Below the pieces are notes generated by a model. It saw only the letters and a program-made list of their open reading frames with translations. It searched no databases and was not told where the DNA came from. Below are positions 24,801-32,131 of a stretch of 57,611 nt of DNA, piece after piece. This stretch comes from WJMB01 sp964581465 (GTDB lineage: Bacteria > RBG-13-66-14). A program made the position numbers and the translations under genes. How positions within the stretch are numbered: the first letter of the stretch is position 1; each line of letters starts with the position of its first letter. Location of the stretch: contig CAZOOP010000021.1 of NCBI GenBank assembly GCA_964581465.1, positions 1 through 57,611 on the forward strand, in the 5' to 3' direction.

Positions 24801-25226
24801 GCTCAGCACCATCATCGGCACATCGTTGAGCGAGAACTCGACGACCTCGGGCTGGAAGGCGTCCTCGGGCAAATCCGGCGCTACCTTGTCGGCGCGTTCG
24901 CGCACCTTCTGCATTGAGAAATCGAGGTCGGCGTCGGAGGTGAATCTGGTCCTGATCAGGGCGAAGCCCTCGGAGGAGCTGCTGTAGACGTGGTCCAGAT
25001 CGGGCAGATCGGCCATCGCGTCCTCGATCTTCTCGGTCACCTGGCGCTCCATCTCGTCGGGGCTGGCCCCGGGATAGACCACACTGATGAAGGCCACCGG
25101 AATCTGGATGTCCGGATCGCCCTCCTTGGGTATCGCCGAGAGGGTGAACAGGCCGGCGATGATGATCAACAGCAAAGCCAGAAAGAGGATTCGCGGCCGA
25201 CCAAGGGTGAATTCGGTTATCTTCAC
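21858..25226 (-). CDS. RND-family multidrug efflux pump inner-membrane transporter
   Basis: A proton-driven trimeric pump (AcrB/MexB/HAE-1 type) that exports drugs or other amphiphiles through the TolC-like channel encoded upstream. The 1122 residues are in the family range. TM1 is residues about 12-32. The first porter domain has VYPGASPDEMERQVTEKIE, the family motif near TM1. TM4 contains LILVVGMLVDNAIVVTQN with the conserved Asp used for proton relay, and the second half repeats the topology. GTG 25226 is the start, overlapping the TGA of the fusion-protein gene as GTGA. The cytoplasmic loop between TM6 and TM7 carries RCDGC, an unusual CxxC pair. Substrate unknown. Confidence 0.94.
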   Translation of the reverse strand: MKITEFTLGRPRILFLALLLIIIAGLFTLSAIPKEGDPDIQIPVAFISVVYPGASPDEMERQVTEKIEDAMADLPDLDHVYSSSSEGFALIRTRFTSDADLDFSMQKVRERADKVAPDLPEDAFQPEVVEFSLNDVPMMVLSYSAPLEPLKLRQSAEDLADDLKQIPGIRETSVFGGEQREIEVLLKPAKLAEYGVTVANVTQAIGSQHLQIPSGGVEIGSQRYLVRGLGEFESSRELGEVVVGTAADPFTGIPGQVKLREIAEITDGPAEMRDNYSRTDGDDTITIYLYRRTNSNVLETSKVIKARLGLPLEGMTVETPDGVSVRLTPSQVRSFYFGRDSYEAEIPTVDNGMVTVSKADIADQLAEVEIDNGEVISLPPGSMVQVTSDDADMVNESLDTMGDNTFQGVVIVFLVLLLFMGFRTAAMVATAIPLSIMITIAILFFTGDTLNSMNIAALILVVGMLVDNAIVVTQNIYRHMELGDNRHDAAITGASEVAYPVLTSTLTTIFAFMPMLMMSGVMGDYMSYIPITVSITLFCSYFVGIVLIPPIAARFLKLKRSVEQARCDGCTGFRLFTHRVRQFLDRIFNLKRLSEFYERIIRRSLNRRWVVLTTTAVVFLIVVIGLPALGVIKIDLFPPMDADSIIISVETPVGTPLDITDDKVRQVEAIVAEHVPERERYVAISGGSVGGTGRITTSQLFDLSPTYVGGVTVDLVESDERERTADEIKEELRPHLERITGAEILYGEASGGPPTGAAIDMKVYGEDLETQREISEQLQAILEDIPGTRNIYDDITPGTPEIQAVLDREAANLYGFTSFDLANGLRSMISGSRAGVYREGDEEYDITVKLPQAELTEVNDLEDLMITNFAGMRTRVGSISDLRIAEGVSAIQHYQNERAVTVRSDLMPGVSAVDVINEVKQRVDESVVLPTGYRIDYEGSIKFIEESFSDLGIAFVIAVILIFILLTLQFKSTAQPLTVMTTIVLSVIGAFIGLAATNNAFTIIAFVGIIGLAGVAVNGAIVLVDFINGRRAEGIGIREAIIEAGKVRLTPIILTAVTTIGGMFPLAVSDPQWAPLGYSFIFGLAFATLLTLVFVPTFYSWIEEKKVKIKAWFRRRFRGSSV

Positions 25227-26644
25227 GCCGCCTCCTCCCCGCTGGGTTCATCGGTCGGGGTTTGCTCGTCTTCGGTCGTCGCTTCATCGTCGGTGGACTC
25301 GTCGGGCTCGGGTTCGCCGGAGAGGTCCTCGTCGGGCAGCGAGATCAGGGTTTCATCGTCGAGGAACTGCTGACCCTCGGTGACGATGCGCTCACCGGAC
25401 TCCAGGCCGGTCTCGATAACGATGCGGTCGCCCAGGGTCGGTCCCGTGGTCACCTCGCGGCGCTCCACGCGCAGCTCCGTGCCAGGATCGCCCGATCCGG
25501 CGGCCGGGGGATCGCCGATGGAGTCCAGGGTGAGGGTGTAGAGCTTCTCCTCGGACTCGATGCTGACCGTGGTGCCGGCGCCGGCGGAATCGAGGGCCTC
25601 GGCGATCTCGTCGGTGGTCGAGTTGAGGTAGACGGTCTCCTCGCCGGCGCGCAACTGCCGGACCGTGGGGCGGGGCTCTCTGCGCTCGACCTCGTGGACA
25701 ACGTAGACGTACATGGTGCCGCTGAACTCGATGACGGCGTTGAGGGGCACGCTGATGACCTCGCCCAGGTCGCGGATGGAGAGCACCGCGTGGGCCACCA
25801 TGCCGCTCTTCAGTCGGCCGTCCGGATTGGGGACGCTGATCTCGACGGGGAAGGTGTGGGTCCTCTCGTCGAGCTTGGCGCCGATACCGCGCACGGTGCC
25901 GGTGAAGGTCTCGCCGGGGTAGGCCTCGACCCGGAGCTCCACGGGGGAATCCTCGGTCAGGTAGCGCAGGTCGCTTTCGTTCACTCCGATGGTGACCTTC
26001 ATCGGCGCGGTCTGGACCACCTGGAAGACCACCATCTGGGGGCCGACCATCGAGCCGATGTCGGCGTTGCGAGAGGCCACCACGCCGGTCAGCGGCGAGC
26101 GGATCGTGGTCTCGGCGGCCATGTCGGTAACCTGATAATAGCCGGCCTTGGCCGCTTCGTAGCCGGCCTCGGCCATCTCCAGGCCGTTGACGATCTGGTC
26201 CCACTGGGCCTGGGATATCTTGTCGCTCTCGTAGAGCGGCTTGTAGCGATCATAGTTGTCCTGGGCCTGTTCGAGCTGCAGCCGGGCGGTCTCCATCTGG
26301 CCCTTGGAGGCCTGGCTGGAGAGCCAGTACTGGCTGCCGTCGATCACGGCCAGGGATTGGCCCTTGACGACCTCGTCGCCGACCTCGACGTTGATGCGGC
26401 GCAGGCGGCCCGAGACCTCGGGAGCCACGTTGGCCTCCATCTCACCACGCAGGACGCCCGAGAGGTCCCGCTGGACCACGGCGGGCGCCAGCTCGACTAC
26501 GGTGGAGGAAACGGGGATCGGTTTCTCCTCTTCCATTTCCATCTGGGGACCTCCGCCGCCGCAGCCGACGATCGCGATCGTCGAGAGGGCGGCGAGAACC
26601 GCCAGCGGGGTGATGACGCGCCGAGTGTGCTTCTGTGACTTCAT
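25223..26644 (-). CDS. RND efflux periplasmic adaptor (membrane fusion protein), lipoprotein
   Basis: The AcrA/MexA-type adaptor bridges the RND pump and the outer-membrane channel. It has a lipoprotein signal with lipobox IVGC (Cys28). Then come the barrel-sandwich (lipoyl-like) halves around VAPEVSGRLRRINVEVGDEVVKGQSLAVIDG and AAETTIRSPLTGVVASRNADIGSMVGP, with an alpha-hairpin between them (EQAQDNYDRYKPLYESDKISQ). Beta-barrel and membrane-proximal domains follow. The length of 473 residues exceeds the usual 370-400. The extra sequence is an insert near residues 320-370 and an acidic Glu/Asp/Thr-rich tail of about 40 residues. Its stop overlaps the RND start by 4 bp. Confidence 0.93.
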   Translation of the reverse strand: MKSQKHTRRVITPLAVLAALSTIAIVGCGGGGPQMEMEEEKPIPVSSTVVELAPAVVQRDLSGVLRGEMEANVAPEVSGRLRRINVEVGDEVVKGQSLAVIDGSQYWLSSQASKGQMETARLQLEQAQDNYDRYKPLYESDKISQAQWDQIVNGLEMAEAGYEAAKAGYYQVTDMAAETTIRSPLTGVVASRNADIGSMVGPQMVVFQVVQTAPMKVTIGVNESDLRYLTEDSPVELRVEAYPGETFTGTVRGIGAKLDERTHTFPVEISVPNPDGRLKSGMVAHAVLSIRDLGEVISVPLNAVIEFSGTMYVYVVHEVERREPRPTVRQLRAGEETVYLNSTTDEIAEALDSAGAGTTVSIESEEKLYTLTLDSIGDPPAAGSGDPGTELRVERREVTTGPTLGDRIVIETGLESGERIVTEGQQFLDDETLISLPDEDLSGEPEPDESTDDEATTEDEQTPTDEPSGEEAA

Positions 26645-26733
26645 GTATCCTCCCCTGGGACGGCCCGCGCCGTCGGTGGAGTGGAAGGTGACGCCGCGGC
26701 GCTGCGCCGGCGGCCGTTTATCTTGATTGTGAT

Positions 26734-28116
26734 CTAATCCGTAACGGTGTCCGGGGCCTGGAGGCGGCCCAACAGACTGTCGAGGGAATCCCGGGCCTTC
26801 AAATAGGCGTAACGGGAGTTGATCTCGCCCAGTTGCGCCAGGAGATAGGTCTGGTTCATATCCAGATACTCGACGTTGGAGATGATGTCGTTCTCGTAGA
26901 GCCCCTCGCTGAGCTCCATGGCCTCCTGGGCGGCGGCGAGCTGCTTCTCGGAAACGGCGATCTGGGCCACGGCTTCCTCGAGAGCCAGGTAGGCCGCCTC
27001 GACGGCCAGCATGATCTCCCGCTCGGCCTGAAGGCTCTCCAGTTCGGTCTGGCGCTGGGAGGCCCGGGCGCTTTTCATCTCGGCCAGACGACCCGTCGAG
27101 GTGAACAGGTCGACGGAGAGGATGGCCGAAACCGACCAGTAGTCGGTTTCCTTGGAGAAGGTCAGCTCCTCACCCTGATTCCAGCCGTAATCGGCCGACA
27201 GATTGAGCTTGGGCCAAAAGGCGCTGGCGGTCAACCCGACCTCGGCCTCGGCCAGGCGCTCGGACTTGCGGGCGATCTCCAGCCCCGGGTTGGCCTCGCG
27301 GGCCAGGCTCTGGGCCTCGCGCAAGCCGAGGTTCGGCGGCTCGGAGTCGACCTCGAGGCCCGTCAGCTCGAGCTCGTCGGAGAGCTCGACGCCGAGGACG
27401 TTGGCCAGGTTGGCCCGGGCCAGGCGCAGGGCATTCTGGGCGCTGAGCAGGCTCTTCTCGGCCTCGGCCAGCTCGGACTCCGAGCGTAGCATCTCTGCGC
27501 GGCTGATCAGGTCGACCTCGGCCTTGGCCCGGCTGAGTTCGGTGTGCTCCTCGAGTATCTCGTAGTTGGAGAGCTGGACGAGGTGGTAGTCCCGGGCCAT
27601 CAGCAGGTCCAGATACGCTGCGCGGGCGGTCAGGATGGCGCTCTGACGGGCGGCCTTCAGGGAGAGTTCCGAGATCTCCTCGCCGGCGCCGGCCATCACC
27701 TTGCCCCAGTAGATCGCCCCGCCGTTGAACAGCGGCTGACTGATGGTCAGCGAGGTGGCGAAGGTCTGCATGTCGTACTCTCCGGGCACCCCGTACTGGG
27801 CGGAGTAGCCGTCGTAATCGTTGTAGAGGACCTGTCCCGAGACCTGGGGGAGGAAGCCGGTCCAGGCGCTCCAGTCGTCGTAGTGGGCCTGGTCCCGGGC
27901 GGCCCGGGCGATGCGCAGGTCCAGGTTGTTGACCAGGGCCAGCGTGACGGCCTCGTCGATGGTCAGCGACTCGTCGTCCAGAGCGGGCGTGTCGACGACG
28001 ACCTCGACGGATTCGGGCGCGTCTTCCTCGGCGACGGCCGCCGAGGCCGCGAGGAGAACCGCCAGGGGGCCGACCAACAGGATGCTTGAAGGTAAACGCT
28101 TGATCACGATTCTCAC
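26734..28116 (-). CDS. TolC-family outer-membrane efflux channel
   Basis: The TolC-type trimeric channel that completes the efflux pump. The 460-residue protein has a signal peptide (cleavage after SAAVA near residue 29) and two TolC repeats. Each repeat opens with the family pattern: LTIDEAVTLALVNNLDLRIARA near residue 50, then LGLREAQSLAREANPGLEIARKSE near residue 255. Long coiled-coil helices lie between them (LSRAKAEVDLISRAEMLRSESELAEAEKSL). The start is GTG 28116, overlapping the padR TGA as GTGA. About 90 bp separate it from the adaptor gene. It is co-transcribed with padR, adaptor and pump. Confidence 0.93.
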   Translation of the reverse strand: MRIVIKRLPSSILLVGPLAVLLAASAAVAEEDAPESVEVVVDTPALDDESLTIDEAVTLALVNNLDLRIARAARDQAHYDDWSAWTGFLPQVSGQVLYNDYDGYSAQYGVPGEYDMQTFATSLTISQPLFNGGAIYWGKVMAGAGEEISELSLKAARQSAILTARAAYLDLLMARDYHLVQLSNYEILEEHTELSRAKAEVDLISRAEMLRSESELAEAEKSLLSAQNALRLARANLANVLGVELSDELELTGLEVDSEPPNLGLREAQSLAREANPGLEIARKSERLAEAEVGLTASAFWPKLNLSADYGWNQGEELTFSKETDYWSVSAILSVDLFTSTGRLAEMKSARASQRQTELESLQAEREIMLAVEAAYLALEEAVAQIAVSEKQLAAAQEAMELSEGLYENDIISNVEYLDMNQTYLLAQLGEINSRYAYLKARDSLDSLLGRLQAPDTVTD

Positions 28117-28721
28117 CTTGGGTTGTCGCCGTTATCGGCGTCGTCGAGTTCGGCCTCTTCCAGGTCCTTCTCCCAGCGGTCCCAGGGATAGTCCTCCAGG
28201 ATGTCGATCAGGTTGCCGATCCAACTGATCAACTGAGCCATCTGCATCTCGCCCAGGTGGAGCAGCTCGCGGACCGTGGGCAGGGGGTAGAGCTTGCGAA
28301 CCTTGCGGATTGTCTTCTTGTGGGTCTCCAGCATGTTCTCAGCGCTGGCCACCAGCATCTCCAGGGACTCCAGGGCCAGCTCCTTGGGCAGCACGTGGAT
28401 GAAGCTGACGCCGACCATGCTGGGCGAGGGCTGGGGGCTGTACTCGCTGATGAGCTCGAAGAGACTGACCCGCATGACCTTGCGACCCTCCGGGGTCAGG
28501 CTGTAAACCTTGCGGGTGGGGTAACGGCCGTGCTTCTGGTACTCGAAGCTGACCAGATCGCCCTCCTCGAGCTTGTTGAGCAGGTAGTAGATGGAGCTGA
28601 AGGAGACCCTTCCCCAGCGATGGAGGCCGCGACGCTTGATCTCCGCGTCGATCTCGTAACCGTAGCGGGGTCCCTCGGCCAACAGGGCCAGGACGACGAC
28701 TTCGTTGTGGGGAACGGGCAT
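28113..28721 (-). CDS. PadR-family transcriptional regulator
   Basis: A 202-residue winged-helix repressor, first gene of the efflux operon and therefore probably autoregulatory. The N-terminal PadR domain shows NEVVVLALLAEGPRYGYEIDAEIKRRG, then FSSIYYLLNKLEEGDLVSFEY and the wing RKVYSLTPEG. A C-terminal helical domain of about 100 residues (PadR_C-like) supplies dimerisation and possibly ligand binding. ATG 28721 is preceded by a weak ribosome-binding site. A near-consensus promoter lies 57-85 bp upstream. PadR proteins controlling adjacent efflux genes are a well-known arrangement and usually respond to pump substrates. Confidence 0.92.
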   Translation of the reverse strand: MPVPHNEVVVLALLAEGPRYGYEIDAEIKRRGLHRWGRVSFSSIYYLLNKLEEGDLVSFEYQKHGRYPTRKVYSLTPEGRKVMRVSLFELISEYSPQPSPSMVGVSFIHVLPKELALESLEMLVASAENMLETHKKTIRKVRKLYPLPTVRELLHLGEMQMAQLISWIGNLIDILEDYPWDRWEKDLEEAELDDADNGDNPR

Positions 28722-28777
28722 CGGTCTGCTTTCAAGTAGTTAACGATCAACTGCTCTAGGCTGGAATAGCTGGACAG

Positions 28778-28806
28778 ATTATAGCTGTTTTTCGGCGCCG
28801 TTTCAA
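28778..28806 (-). promoter_or_regulatory. Promoter of the padR-efflux operon
   Basis: On the minus strand TTGAAA (28801-28806) and TATAAT (28778-28783) are separated by exactly 17 bp. The direct repeat CAGCTAT occurs twice, 15 bp apart start to start, overlapping and following the -10, and could be part of an operator. The classical ATGT-N8-10-ACAT PadR palindrome is not seen. Confidence 0.7.
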
Positions 28807-29582
28807 GCCATATTTCTCTCAGATACCTCAGTGTTAGATCAGCTTATACCAATGCCTAACCGATCGTCTGTGCCCCAGGTCACATTTACAGGAAGAATAC
28901 GTCTCAATATAGTTGAGAAGGTTTCTCTATTAATGAAACAAAGATATCAAATACTGGAATAGATAACTCTGCACCTTCCCCTATGACGCAGGAACAACCG
29001 TTTGGGTTTCAGTAAAAAAAGAGCGTGTATCAAGCAGCTCCCAAACAGACGGTTCAAATGCCTGCGCACAGCCAACAGGTAAGCTGGCTGGCGTGGTTTG
29101 ACTTCCCGCAAGCCGCAGAGCTCGAGTCGGGCACAGGTCGCTCCTGGTCGGTTGGGTTGTTGAGCGCGGCCCCTGGCTCCGCTAACCGCAGTGTTGCTTC
29201 ATTGCGATCTACCGGCAAGCAGTCGATAACACTAGGAACACATAACGGCAAAGGACCATAGCATAGTAGAATAACGTTGATAAATAGGTGGTTGGCAGGT
29301 AGCATAGTCTGCGTTCCACAAACGCTGTCGGGGCGGATCGGGGGACATCGTTTATCACCGTTCACCATCTCGGTGATTCGGGGCGTTTTGGTCGACTGCT
29401 TGACGTTAGCAACCCCGACGACGCCGGCCATAGCCTAAGCGCCATACTATCATCTACTTATAAGTATACAAGTACACATGTTATTCGCATGATTTGCTTC
29501 AAGCTCGCTGCGATGCTTGCTTAGTCTTGCATCAGCCATTATCTTGGCTTGTCCGACGACGTGTGATGCCCATTAAACGCAA
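28807..29582. other. Intergenic region without a recognised gene
   Basis: About 780 bp of mixed, relatively AT-richer sequence. Short open frames occur on both strands, but none has a good ribosome-binding site or a recognisable domain. The stretch GATTTGCTTCAAGC near 29490 resembles part of the R2 copy at 20735, so it may hold a decayed repeat. I see no RNA gene. Confidence 0.5.
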
Positions 29583-29606
29583 GAAAGGGCGCCCGAGGGC
29601 ACCCTG
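29583..29606 (-). terminator. Terminator of the ApbE gene
   Basis: On the minus strand AGGGTGCCC/GGGCGCCCT with a 3-base loop is followed by TTCTT, 24 bp after the ApbE stop. Confidence 0.7.
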
Positions 29607-29629
29607 TATGGATCGGAGCCTGGATAATC

Positions 29630-30616
29630 CTAGCGTTCCGTCGCGGAGAAGCCGCCGGTGGAGCGGCTCTCCAGCTCGGGATCGACGACCAGCGCCTCCA
29701 GACCGGTCAGGCTTTCGATGAGCTCCAGCCCCGCCGAAGGACCCAGAACCAAGACCGCCGTGGCGTAAGCGTCGGCCTCGGCGCAGCTCGGGGCGGTCAC
29801 CGTGGCCGAAACGGCCCGTCGGGCGGGCTCGCCGGTCCTCGGGTCCAGCAGATGGGGGTAACGCCGGCCGTCCTGCTCGAAGTAGCGCTCGTAATCCCCC
29901 GAGGTGGCCACGGCGCCGCCGTCGAGTTCGACCACGGCGTAGAGCTCCTCCGGGGCGCGGGGATGCTGGATGCCGATGCGCCAGGGGCCGCCGCCCGGGG
30001 AACATCCGAAGCAGGCGATGTCGCCGCCGGCGTTGACCAGTCCCCCGGCGAGTCCGGCGGACTCCAGGACCGCCAGGGCGCGATCCACGGCATAGCCCTT
30101 GGCGATCCCGCCCAGATCGAGGATGAAGCCCGGGGGCAGCTCCAGCGCGCCGTTCTCGAAGACGACGCGGCGGTAGTCGACCAACTCCCGCGCCGCGGCC
30201 AGCTCCTCCACTTCGGGCACGCGCCACTCACCGTCGGTGTAGCCGTAGGCGGCCAGCAGGGGTCGCACCGTGGGATCGAAAGCCCCGTCGCTGTCGGCGG
30301 CGACCTCGAAGGCCAGCTCCAGCGTCGCGGCCAGCTCCGGGCTCAGCGACGCTCCACCGCCGGCGGCGTTCAGCCGGGAGAGCTCGCTGGCGGGATCGCC
30401 CAGGGAAGCCCAGTCCTCGACGGCGCGGATCTCCGCCACGGCGGCGTCCAGGGCCGCCGTCAGCTCCACCCGTTCCGCACCCACGGCGGTGAGTTCGACA
30501 GCGGTGCCCATGGCCACCACGGTGCGCCGCTCGACCAGGGGACTCTGATCGCACGAGGCGGTCAGCAGGGCGGCCAGGGCTGTCACAATCAAGACTCTGA
30601 TGATGTACGATCGCAT
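29630..30616 (-). CDS. apbE: FAD:protein FMN transferase (ApbE), lipoprotein
   Basis: ApbE attaches FMN covalently to threonine residues of periplasmic or membrane flavoproteins such as Rnf/Nqr subunits, using FAD and Mg2+. From ATG 30616 the protein is 328 residues with a lipobox TASC (Cys22). An upstream in-frame ATG at 30721 would add 35 residues lacking signal character. Family motifs are present: MGTAVELTAVG, LDLGGIAKGYAVDRA, GGLVNAGGDIACFG, VATSGDYERYF, HLLDPRTGEPARR and AEADAYATAVLVLG, the last with the metal-binding Asp and Thr positions. No Rnf, Nqr or other flavinylation target is encoded in this window, so its substrate must be elsewhere. It is separated from rnhA by 126 bp. Confidence 0.92.
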   Translation of the reverse strand: MRSYIIRVLIVTALAALLTASCDQSPLVERRTVVAMGTAVELTAVGAERVELTAALDAAVAEIRAVEDWASLGDPASELSRLNAAGGGASLSPELAATLELAFEVAADSDGAFDPTVRPLLAAYGYTDGEWRVPEVEELAAARELVDYRRVVFENGALELPPGFILDLGGIAKGYAVDRALAVLESAGLAGGLVNAGGDIACFGCSPGGGPWRIGIQHPRAPEELYAVVELDGGAVATSGDYERYFEQDGRRYPHLLDPRTGEPARRAVSATVTAPSCAEADAYATAVLVLGPSAGLELIESLTGLEALVVDPELESRSTGGFSATER

Positions 30617-30742
30617 CGGGCGGCTCAACCTGGGTGAATGCCTTGTCGGTGGGATGCCGGTCTTCAGCGGTGGAGGGGAAGGCCGAACCAGCTTGCCCCG
30701 ATCGCGCCGCGAATCATCCATCGATCGCCGTAACTTGAGGGC

Positions 30743-31273
30743 TCAGACGCCCTCGGGATCGCGGTCGTCCAGGGCGGCGTTGGCCAGGGCGTCGGCCAGG
30801 CGGTTGGCCTCGCGGGGGATATGCTGATAGCTGACCCGCTGGAAACCGGCGGCCAGCTCGCGGGCCTTATCGCGCAGCTCGCGCAGCGCGGCGTTCTTGG
30901 CCTTGTAGCGCCCGGTCATCTGACGCACGACGAGCTGGGAATCCAGGCGGACGGTCAGCTCGCTCAGGCCCAGCTCGCGGGCCAGCTCGAGACCGGCGAG
31001 CAGCCCCCGGTACTCGGCGACGTTGTTGGTCGCCCGACCGATCCGGGCGGCGCGGCGGGCCAGCTCGCCGCCGTCGGCGTCGAAGAGCGCCGCGCCGTAG
31101 GCCGCCGGACCCGGATTGCCCCGGCTGCCACCGTCGGCGTAGAGCACACCGGCACGCAGCCCCGACGCCTTCGATTCACCGAGCACCTCTTCCAGGATCC
31201 CGATCAGCTCGGCGCGGCTGACGCGCTCACCGGCGGTCAAGCGATCGCGCAGTTTTTTCAGGATTGTGAGCAT
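30743..31273 (-). CDS. Ribonuclease HI-family protein with N-terminal extension
   Basis: RNase HI degrades RNA in RNA:DNA hybrids with two metal ions. The 176-residue protein has the four acidic catalytic residues: Asp47 in YADGGSRGNPG, Glu87 in NNVAEYRG, Asp111 in VRLDSQLVV and Asp161 in ANRLADALAN. An N-terminal extension of about 40 residues, basic then acidic, precedes the catalytic domain and is not the usual hybrid-binding domain. It lacks the basic protrusion of E. coli RnhA and so belongs to the RnhA-like group typical of many bacteria and archaea. The start is at 31273 behind a weak ribosome-binding site. It probably acts in cytoplasmic R-loop or primer removal. Confidence 0.9.
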   Translation of the reverse strand: MLTILKKLRDRLTAGERVSRAELIGILEEVLGESKASGLRAGVLYADGGSRGNPGPAAYGAALFDADGGELARRAARIGRATNNVAEYRGLLAGLELARELGLSELTVRLDSQLVVRQMTGRYKAKNAALRELRDKARELAAGFQRVSYQHIPREANRLADALANAALDDRDPEGV

Positions 31274-31540
31274 GGGTTATGGTTTTCTCAGGTTGGGGGC
31301 TTACGAGATGAGCGCACTCGATCAAGCGAGTCGGGTTGGCCAAGGGCTTATGGCAACGACATCAAGCGTACCCAATGGTTATCAATATCGCGGCGACGCA
31401 CCGGGAGGCTTCAATGCCGTAGCATTGACGGACCAAACCCGGATGCGCGGTTTGGTTCGTCTCCACCGAGGTTACAAGCGCCGCCGCAGGTGTTCTCGAT
31501 CCCTGACGCCGACGATCCGGTGTAAGCCGCCGCTCCATGC

Positions 31541-31990
31541 TCAGGGCCGAGTGTCGAGGTGCAGGGCGCGCAGCTCGGAGAGCTGCGGTCCAAGCTCCGG
31601 GGGGCGGCCGAGAAGGCGCGCGAGGGCCAGGGGCAACTCGGCGGGCAGGGCGGTATCGGCGAGCAGGCCGTACCAGCAGTCAACGATCTCATAACCAGAC
31701 GGCCTCGCCGCGATGCAAAACAGCTCGAGCCAGGCGCGGCTTTCCAGATAGCGGGCGTTGACGACCAACAAGCGGTCGCCGTCGGCCAGGCTGATGAGCG
31801 CGGTGCCCAGGTCGCCGGCGGCGTGGTCGGCGCTGAAACCGGCGGTGTACTCGACGGCTATCCAGCGGGCCAGGGCGGTCGAGAGCCACTCCGCCGGATC
31901 CAGGGGTGTGATGCTCAGTTCCGCGACTACGGGTGCCGCCGTCGTCGCGAGAAGCAGCACTATCAGGACTGTCCGGGTGAGCCTTGGCAT
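31541..31990 (-). CDS. Exported protein of unknown function
   Basis: I do not recognise this 149-residue protein. It begins with a Sec signal peptide (MPRLTRTVLIVLLLATTAAPVVA, cleavage likely after VVA), so the mature part of about 125 residues should be periplasmic or secreted. The mature sequence alternates hydrophobic and charged residues (ALARWIAVEY, ALISLADGDRLLVVNARYLESRAWLELFCIA) and ends with a Leu/Pro-rich helix. Two Cys residues (in FCIA and VDCWYG) could form a disulfide. It stands alone between rnhA and the divergent VCBS gene, and no operon is evident. The signal peptide and consistent GC-rich codon use support a real gene. Confidence 0.65.
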   Translation of the reverse strand: MPRLTRTVLIVLLLATTAAPVVAELSITPLDPAEWLSTALARWIAVEYTAGFSADHAAGDLGTALISLADGDRLLVVNARYLESRAWLELFCIAARPSGYEIVDCWYGLLADTALPAELPLALARLLGRPPELGPQLSELRALHLDTRP

Positions 31991-32131
31991 GGCCCCATGG
32001 TAACACAGCGCGAGCCGACCCGGCAGCGCCTTGCCCCCCTGGAAGATTTATAGTAGTTTGATAGGCGTTATCTATTAATGAGAGGTTCACGATGTATCAG
32101 CATCCGCTGATGCCGACGCCGGGAGGCCGCC

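Noticed and set aside
29025..29431. Overlapping ORFs of 78 and 125 codons on opposite strands
   Set aside because: Neither has a ribosome-binding site, a domain or coding-like composition; treated as intergenic sequence.
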